DNA from: an uncultured Pelagibacteraceae bacterium
GTDB taxonomy: Bacteria > Pseudomonadota > Alphaproteobacteria > Pelagibacterales > Pelagibacteraceae
Length of the DNA stretch: 64,000 bases
Assembly: GCA_902626645.1 (NCBI GenBank)
Contig: CACOGC010000004.1
Coordinates: 46,390-110,389 of the forward strand
Direction: 5' to 3'
Below the pieces are notes generated by a model that saw only the letters and a list, made by a program, of their open reading frames with translations, did not search any database and was not told the origin of the DNA. This document shows positions 60,158 through 64,000 of this stretch, one piece after another; positions within the stretch are counted from its first letter, which is position 1; the number at the start of each line of letters is the position of its first letter. The translations under genes and the position numbers were made by a program.

Positions 60158-61099
60158 ATGCAAAATCTTCAAATGGCTTTTAAAAATAAAAAGAAGGTTT
60201 TTTTAAAATCTATTAAAAGTAAAAATACTAAAAGTCGAAATAAATATAAAAGAGTTGCTTTATCTACAATCAGATATGCTGGAGGAAAATCTCTAGCAGT
60301 AGGACATGTTTTTGAATTGTTACCAAATCATGTCAAAAAAGTAGTATCCCCTTTTTTTGGCGGAGGGTCTGTTGAGATAGCAATGAGTAAATTTTTAGGA
60401 CTCAATGTAGTTGGTTATGATATTTTTGATATTCTTTGTAATTATTGGAATTTTCAAATTAAAAAACCAGAAGCACTTTATAAAAAACTTAGTCAACTGA
60501 AACCCTCTTTTAAAGAATTTGAAAGAATTAGAAAAATCTTAAATAAAGTTTGGAAAAAAGAGATTAAATTAGACCCTTTAACCCTAGCAGTTTATTATGT
60601 TTATAATTTCAACTTATCTTATGGTCCAGGTTTTATGGGCTGGACATCAGAAATTTATTTAAACAAAAAAAAATATCAGAAAATGTTGGAAAAAATTAAA
60701 AATTTTAAACCTGGAAAATTATCCGTGAAACAAAAAGATTTTGAAAAAGTCTTAAAAAAACATAAAAACGACTTCTTGTATTGTGATCCACCGTATTTCA
60801 TTGGGCCTGACTCTAAAATGTTTAAAGGAGTTTATCCTATGAGAAATATACCTGTTCATCATAGGGATTTTCCACATGAGAGGCTAAGAGACATGTTAAA
60901 AAAACATAAGGGTGGATTTATACTATCTTATAACGATTGCCCGACGATAAGAAAATATTACAAAGGTTTTAAAAAGTTATATCCAACATGGCAATACACA
61001 ATGGGTCAAGGTGAGACTAGAATTGGAAAAAACAGGATAGAAAAGGGGAATAAACACATAAAAAATTCACATGAAATTTTAATTTTTTCTCCATCTTAA
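60158..61099 (+). CDS. D12-class DNA adenine N6-methyltransferase
   Basis: This is a predicted Dam-like adenine methyltransferase of 313 residues. An N-terminal basic extension (about 1-35) precedes RYAGGKSLAVGHVFELLP (SAM-binding motif X), SPFFGGGSVEIAMSK (motif I, FxGxG) and the catalytic DPPY in FLYCDPPYF (motif IV). No restriction enzyme gene is adjacent, so it is an orphan. It sits between the core genes typA and groEL and has the same AT-rich composition as its neighbours. Recognition site is unknown. Confidence 0.88.
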   Translation: MQNLQMAFKNKKKVFLKSIKSKNTKSRNKYKRVALSTIRYAGGKSLAVGHVFELLPNHVKKVVSPFFGGGSVEIAMSKFLGLNVVGYDIFDILCNYWNFQIKKPEALYKKLSQLKPSFKEFERIRKILNKVWKKEIKLDPLTLAVYYVYNFNLSYGPGFMGWTSEIYLNKKKYQKMLEKIKNFKPGKLSVKQKDFEKVLKKHKNDFLYCDPPYFIGPDSKMFKGVYPMRNIPVHHRDFPHERLRDMLKKHKGGFILSYNDCPTIRKYYKGFKKLYPTWQYTMGQGETRIGKNRIEKGNKHIKNSHEILIFSPS

Positions 61100-61112
61100 T
61101 TTTTAGTTAAAA

Positions 61113-61140
61113 AAAAAGGGCAGTAAAAACTGCCCTTTTT
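61113..61140. terminator. Bidirectional intrinsic terminator (methyltransferase / groEL)
   Basis: AAAAAGGGCAGT, loop AAAA, and ACTGCCCTTTTT form a strong hairpin with A-tract on one side and T-tract on the other. It ends both the methyltransferase transcript and the convergent groESL transcript. Confidence 0.9.
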
Positions 61141-61166
61141 GAATTTTTGTTTGAGAACAATGGGGA

Positions 61167-62846
<1,680 letters not shown>

Positions 62847-62851
62847 TTATA

Positions 62852-63142
62852 TTATTTACTTGAAATACCCATAATGTCTGACTCTTTCATTATGCTGTAT
62901 TCTTTACCATCAATTTTGACTTCAGTTCCTGACCATTTGCCAAATAAAACTTTGTCTCCAACTTTAACATCCATTGGAATTTTTTTTCCATCTTCAGTTT
63001 TTGCACCACCACCAACAGCAACAACTTTTCCTTCTTGAGGCTTCTCTTGTGCAGTATCCGGTATGATTATTCCTCCAGCAGTTTTTTCGCTGCTATCTAA
63101 AACTTCTATTAAAACTCTGTCGTGTAACGGTCTAAATTTCAT
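62852..63142 (-). CDS. groES: 10 kDa co-chaperonin GroES
   Basis: GroES caps the GroEL cavity. The 96-residue protein begins [20 protein letters not shown] and contains [24 protein letters not shown] (mobile loop and following strand) and [25 protein letters not shown] precedes the start. It forms the usual groES-groEL operon with a sigma32-like promoter and no CIRCE element. Confidence 0.98.
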   Translation of the reverse strand: MKFRPLHDRVLIEVLDSSEKTAGGIIIPDTAQEKPQEGKVVAVGGGAKTEDGKKIPMDVKVGDKVLFGKWSGTEVKIDGKEYSIMKESDIMGISSK

Positions 63143-63169
63143 ATATTCTCCTATATAAATATGGAGTTC

Positions 63170-63197
63170 ATATAGAGATTGGTAATACTATTTCAAG
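63170..63197 (-). promoter_or_regulatory. Predicted sigma32 (RpoH) promoter of groESL
   Basis: On the minus strand CTTGAA (63197-63192) is followed by TCTATAT (63176-63170), with 17 bases between CTTG and the -10 box. It matches CYTATNT except at the first base and has the same geometry as the hsp20 promoter in this window. Confidence 0.65.
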
Positions 63198-63266
63198 ATA
63201 TACTTGATATTTAGTTTATTAAAAAAGGTAGGAAATTGTGGATTTTTTGGGTTATAGATTATTTTG

Positions 63267-64000
63267 ATGACTAAAAATTTAGACAAAGATGGTTTCTGCT
63301 CCATCGTTGATAATTATCAGCTTTTTTATATCGATTTATGGGGTGTTATTCATAATGGAATAAACCTTCACAAAGAAGCAATCAACGTTTTAAAAGAAAT
63401 CACAAAAAAAGGCAAAGAATACATTCTACTTACAAATGCTCCAAGACCTAACGATGTTGTTAAATCCTTTTTAGAAAACATGGGTATGGAAAAAGAAATT
63501 AGAGATCATGTTTTTACATCTGGCCAAGCATCATTAAATTATCTTAAAAAAAATTTATTCACCCAAAAATTTTTTCATGTTGGACCACCACGTGATTTTG
63601 ATTTGTTTAATGACTTCGCAAAAATGAAGTCAGACAAAATTGATGATGGAGAGTACATATTGTGTACAGGGTTATTTGAAAAATTTGATAAAGATTTGAA
63701 TTATTATAAAGATTTATTTGAAAAGAATTTAGATAAAGAGATGGTTTGTACTAATCCTGACTTAATTGTGGATAGAGGTGATAAAAGAGAACTCTGTGCA
63801 GGATCGGTTGCTATGGTTTTTGAAAAGATGGGTGGCAAGGTAGTATATTTTGGTAAGCCATATCCTGAGGTTTATAATTTATCTATTAATAACAAAGGTA
63901 AAAAAATTCTTTCTGTTGGTGATAATTTAAATACTGATATTAAAGGTGCAAATCTTTTAAATTATGACTCATTAATTATTTCAAATGGTATTCATAAAAA
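63267..64000 (+). CDS. HAD-IIA family phosphatase (5' part)
   Basis: This gene is not in the ORF track because it runs off the window end. From ATG 63267 (MTKNLDKDGFCSIVDNY) about 244 codons are open. HAD motif I is FYIDLWGVIHNG (nucleophile aspartate), motif II is LLTNAPRP, the lysine segment is VYFGKPYPEVYN, and motif III is SVGDNLNTDIKGANLL. This fits the HAD-IIA (NagD-like, TIGR01459-type) group common in alphaproteobacteria. The substrate is unknown. It is divergent from groES. Confidence 0.88.
   Translation, partial: MTKNLDKDGFCSIVDNYQLFYIDLWGVIHNGINLHKEAINVLKEITKKGKEYILLTNAPRPNDVVKSFLENMGMEKEIRDHVFTSGQASLNYLKKNLFTQKFFHVGPPRDFDLFNDFAKMKSDKIDDGEYILCTGLFEKFDKDLNYYKDLFEKNLDKEMVCTNPDLIVDRGDKRELCAGSVAMVFEKMGGKVVYFGKPYPEVYNLSINNKGKKILSVGDNLNTDIKGANLLNYDSLIISNGIHK

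Noticed and set aside
63143-63266. Possible CIRCE/HrcA operator before groES
   Set aside because: No TTAGCACTC-N9-GAGTGCTAA type inverted repeat could be found; the RpoH-like boxes explain control better.

Overview
The window is a very AT-rich, tightly packed bacterial chromosome segment. I count about 69 protein genes, most separated by a few bases or overlapping. Protein content and gene order point to a streamlined alphaproteobacterium of the SAR11/Pelagibacter type. The clues are a class I lysyl-tRNA synthetase, RegA and ChvI/ChvG regulators, the rplU-rpmA-obgE-proBA-nadD-rsfS-ctpA-rppH run, lysine/asparagine/isoleucine-rich proteins and almost no spacer DNA. This taxonomic call is inferred from protein character and was not checked by database search. 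No rRNA, tRNA, CRISPR array, insertion sequence or prophage was seen. No stretch longer than 300 bases lacks a gene; the longest gap is about 250 bases upstream of typA, and it holds a likely unlisted 36-codon gene.

Layout. 1-2.4 kb: end of the F1Fo ATP synthase operon (atpG partial, atpD, atpC). 2.4-8.9 kb (minus): rplU, rpmA, obgE, proB, proA, nadD, rsfS, ctpA and rppH, read as one long operon from a good sigma70-like promoter. 8.9-11.4 kb (minus): metX-metW-gloB behind a clear SAM-II riboswitch. 11.6-13.6 kb: hisC-tyrC. 13.6-17.1 kb (minus): NlpC/P60 hydrolase, AmpG-like permease, TrkH. 17.2-20.7 kb: lysS, pyrD, rpmB, queuosine-precursor transporter. 20.7-23.8 kb (minus): a polyamine operon (decarboxylase, deoxyhypusine-synthase-like enzyme, agmatinase-like enzyme). 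24-34.3 kb: regA, bioY, polA, chvI-chvG, ahcY, tsaE, amgK-like, murU-like, gpmA. 34.3-42.4 kb: VanZ-like protein, SLT-like lipoprotein, an RND pump with an unusually short adaptor, sulfurtransferase, msrA, DMT permease, DNA glycosylase. 42.4-44.3 kb: a convergent purine salvage pair (phosphoribosyltransferase and AzgA-type permease) sharing a bidirectional terminator. 44.4-51 kb: small lipoprotein, Hsp20, oligopeptidase B, a J-domain membrane protein, a GT9 glycosyltransferase, a DapA-family aldolase, cfa. 51-58 kb: a very basic coiled-coil protein, small membrane protein, DCC protein, tldD-tldE, FAD oxidoreductase, DUF6134-like and YczE-like proteins. 58-64 kb: typA, a tiny basic protein, an orphan D12-class DNA adenine methyltransferase, groES-groEL and the start of a HAD-IIA phosphatase.

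Functional themes. One is methionine/SAM economy: SAM-II-controlled metX/metW, plus ahcY. A second is peptidoglycan turnover and recycling: AmpG, NlpC/P60, SLT-like lipoprotein and AmgK/MurU-like proteins. A third is polyamine synthesis from ornithine, probably to homospermidine. A fourth is heat shock: hsp20 and groESL share a sigma32-like promoter with identical 17-base spacing and strong Shine-Dalgarno sites.

I found no obviously new multi-gene system such as a defence island or secondary-metabolite cluster. The best candidates for undescribed biology are the lysine-rich coiled-coil protein at 51.0-52.2 kb, the 36-residue basic protein upstream of typA, the RND adaptor that appears to lack its alpha-hairpin, and the orphan methyltransferase. 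Several neighbourhoods also look like common alphaproteobacterial operons from which genes have been cut out.
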